From Punica granatum (Eukaryota > Streptophyta > Magnoliopsida > Myrtales > Lythraceae), in contig NC_045133.1 of the NCBI RefSeq assembly GCF_007655135.1, positions 27,377,845 through 27,441,844 on the forward strand: a stretch of DNA of 64,000 nt, written 5' to 3'. A model generated the notes under the pieces. It was not told where the DNA came from. It did no database searches and saw nothing but the letters and a program-made list of their open reading frames with translations. The position numbers were made by a program, and so were the translations under genes. How positions within the stretch are numbered: the stretch's first letter is position 1; every line of letters begins with the position of its first letter. Shown here one piece after another: positions 63,608 through 64,000 of the stretch.

Positions 63608-63667
63608 ATATAACCTCAGGAACAAGACCATACGCTTCATGCCTACTGATTGTTCAACAGTTTAGGC
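63608..63667 (+). pseudogene. Aspartic protease C-terminus, 3' of the LTR insertion
   Basis: Reads (Y)NLRNKTIRFMPTDCSTV then TAG at 63663-63665. The PTDC motif is the standard C-terminal motif of CDR1-like proteases. It continues directly the frame lost at 62053. Confidence 0.85.
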
Positions 63668-64000
63668 TACAAGAAGCTACTGTGTAAATAAGATCAATAT
63701 CGCAATCGAGCATATTTCGCGATGATATCAGTACAAACATGTGCACGCGTATATAGATGTATATGAAAGTACATATTTTACAAAATCTATACAAAGATTT
63801 TGATGCAGGTATAAACTAAAACTTAACGTTATATCTTTTGGATTGAAAAACTGTTCATGCATGAGCTTTCAATGATTATTGTGTCGGACATGATAATTCC
63901 CCGTGTTAATATACATAATTGAAGCAAAATTTGCTGCTATGGAAAATCATCAAACATTACCCCAATACTCAACCGGATGGTTCAGGATTAACAATTAATT
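63668..64000. other. 3' flank, no gene recognised
   Basis: AT-rich sequence after the protease stop codon. Nothing further seen to the window end. Confidence 0.55.

Overview
This is nuclear DNA of a flowering plant, almost certainly a eudicot. The genes are split by short GT-AG introns, the families are plant ones (G-type lectin receptor kinases, KIC/PBP1 EF-hand proteins, a plant-type phosphoenolpyruvate carboxylase relic), and AT-rich spacers are full of Tourist-like MITEs, LINE relics and a small gypsy-type LTR element. The species cannot be proved from the sequence.

Layout. 1-6.9 kb: AT-rich spacer with two Tourist-like MITEs, a palindrome-rich block and TA microsatellites. 7.0-8.3 kb: an intact BTB/POZ gene. 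9.8-12.5 kb: a decayed, 3'-truncated PEP carboxylase gene. 13.2-14.6 kb: a LINE relic ending in oligo-A. 14.6-20.3 kb: two related copies of an unrecognised gene/repeat family, each preceded by a 264-bp tandem array, separated by a large inverted repeat of the same family; only the copy at 19.7-20.3 kb has an intact two-exon reading frame. 21.9-23.3 kb: a truncated pseudogene of the methionine-salvage enzyme DEP1 (minus). 25 kb: a KIC/PBP1-like calcium sensor (minus).

28-47.8 kb is a receptor-kinase cluster: one intact G-type lectin S-receptor-like kinase on plus (28.0-31.0), two closely related intact ones on minus (37.4-40.5 and 42.9-46.0), and at least four relics (35.93, 36.72, 42.25 and 47.25 kb). 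More copies of the unknown family (31.7-35.3 kb) and a LINE fragment lie between them. This is a birth-and-death cluster, with duplicated flanks and promoters still visible.

48.1-50.6 kb: pseudogene of a dnaJ-related zinc-finger protein. 51.0 kb: a probable organellar group II intron domain V. 51.5-55.3 kb: more pieces of the unknown family, with a fragment of the BTB gene's first codons on minus. 56.1 kb: a second KIC-like gene. 57-61.5 kb: AT-rich spacer with a diverged duplication. 61.6-63.7 kb: a 5'-truncated CDR1-type aspartic protease split by a 1.55-kb LTR element on minus, with a recognisable 5-bp target duplication.

Seven protein-coding genes look intact: the BTB protein, three receptor kinases, two EF-hand proteins and the unknown 155-residue acidic protein. 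The most novel material is the unrecognised multi-copy family, which occurs in direct, inverted and chimeric arrangements throughout the window.
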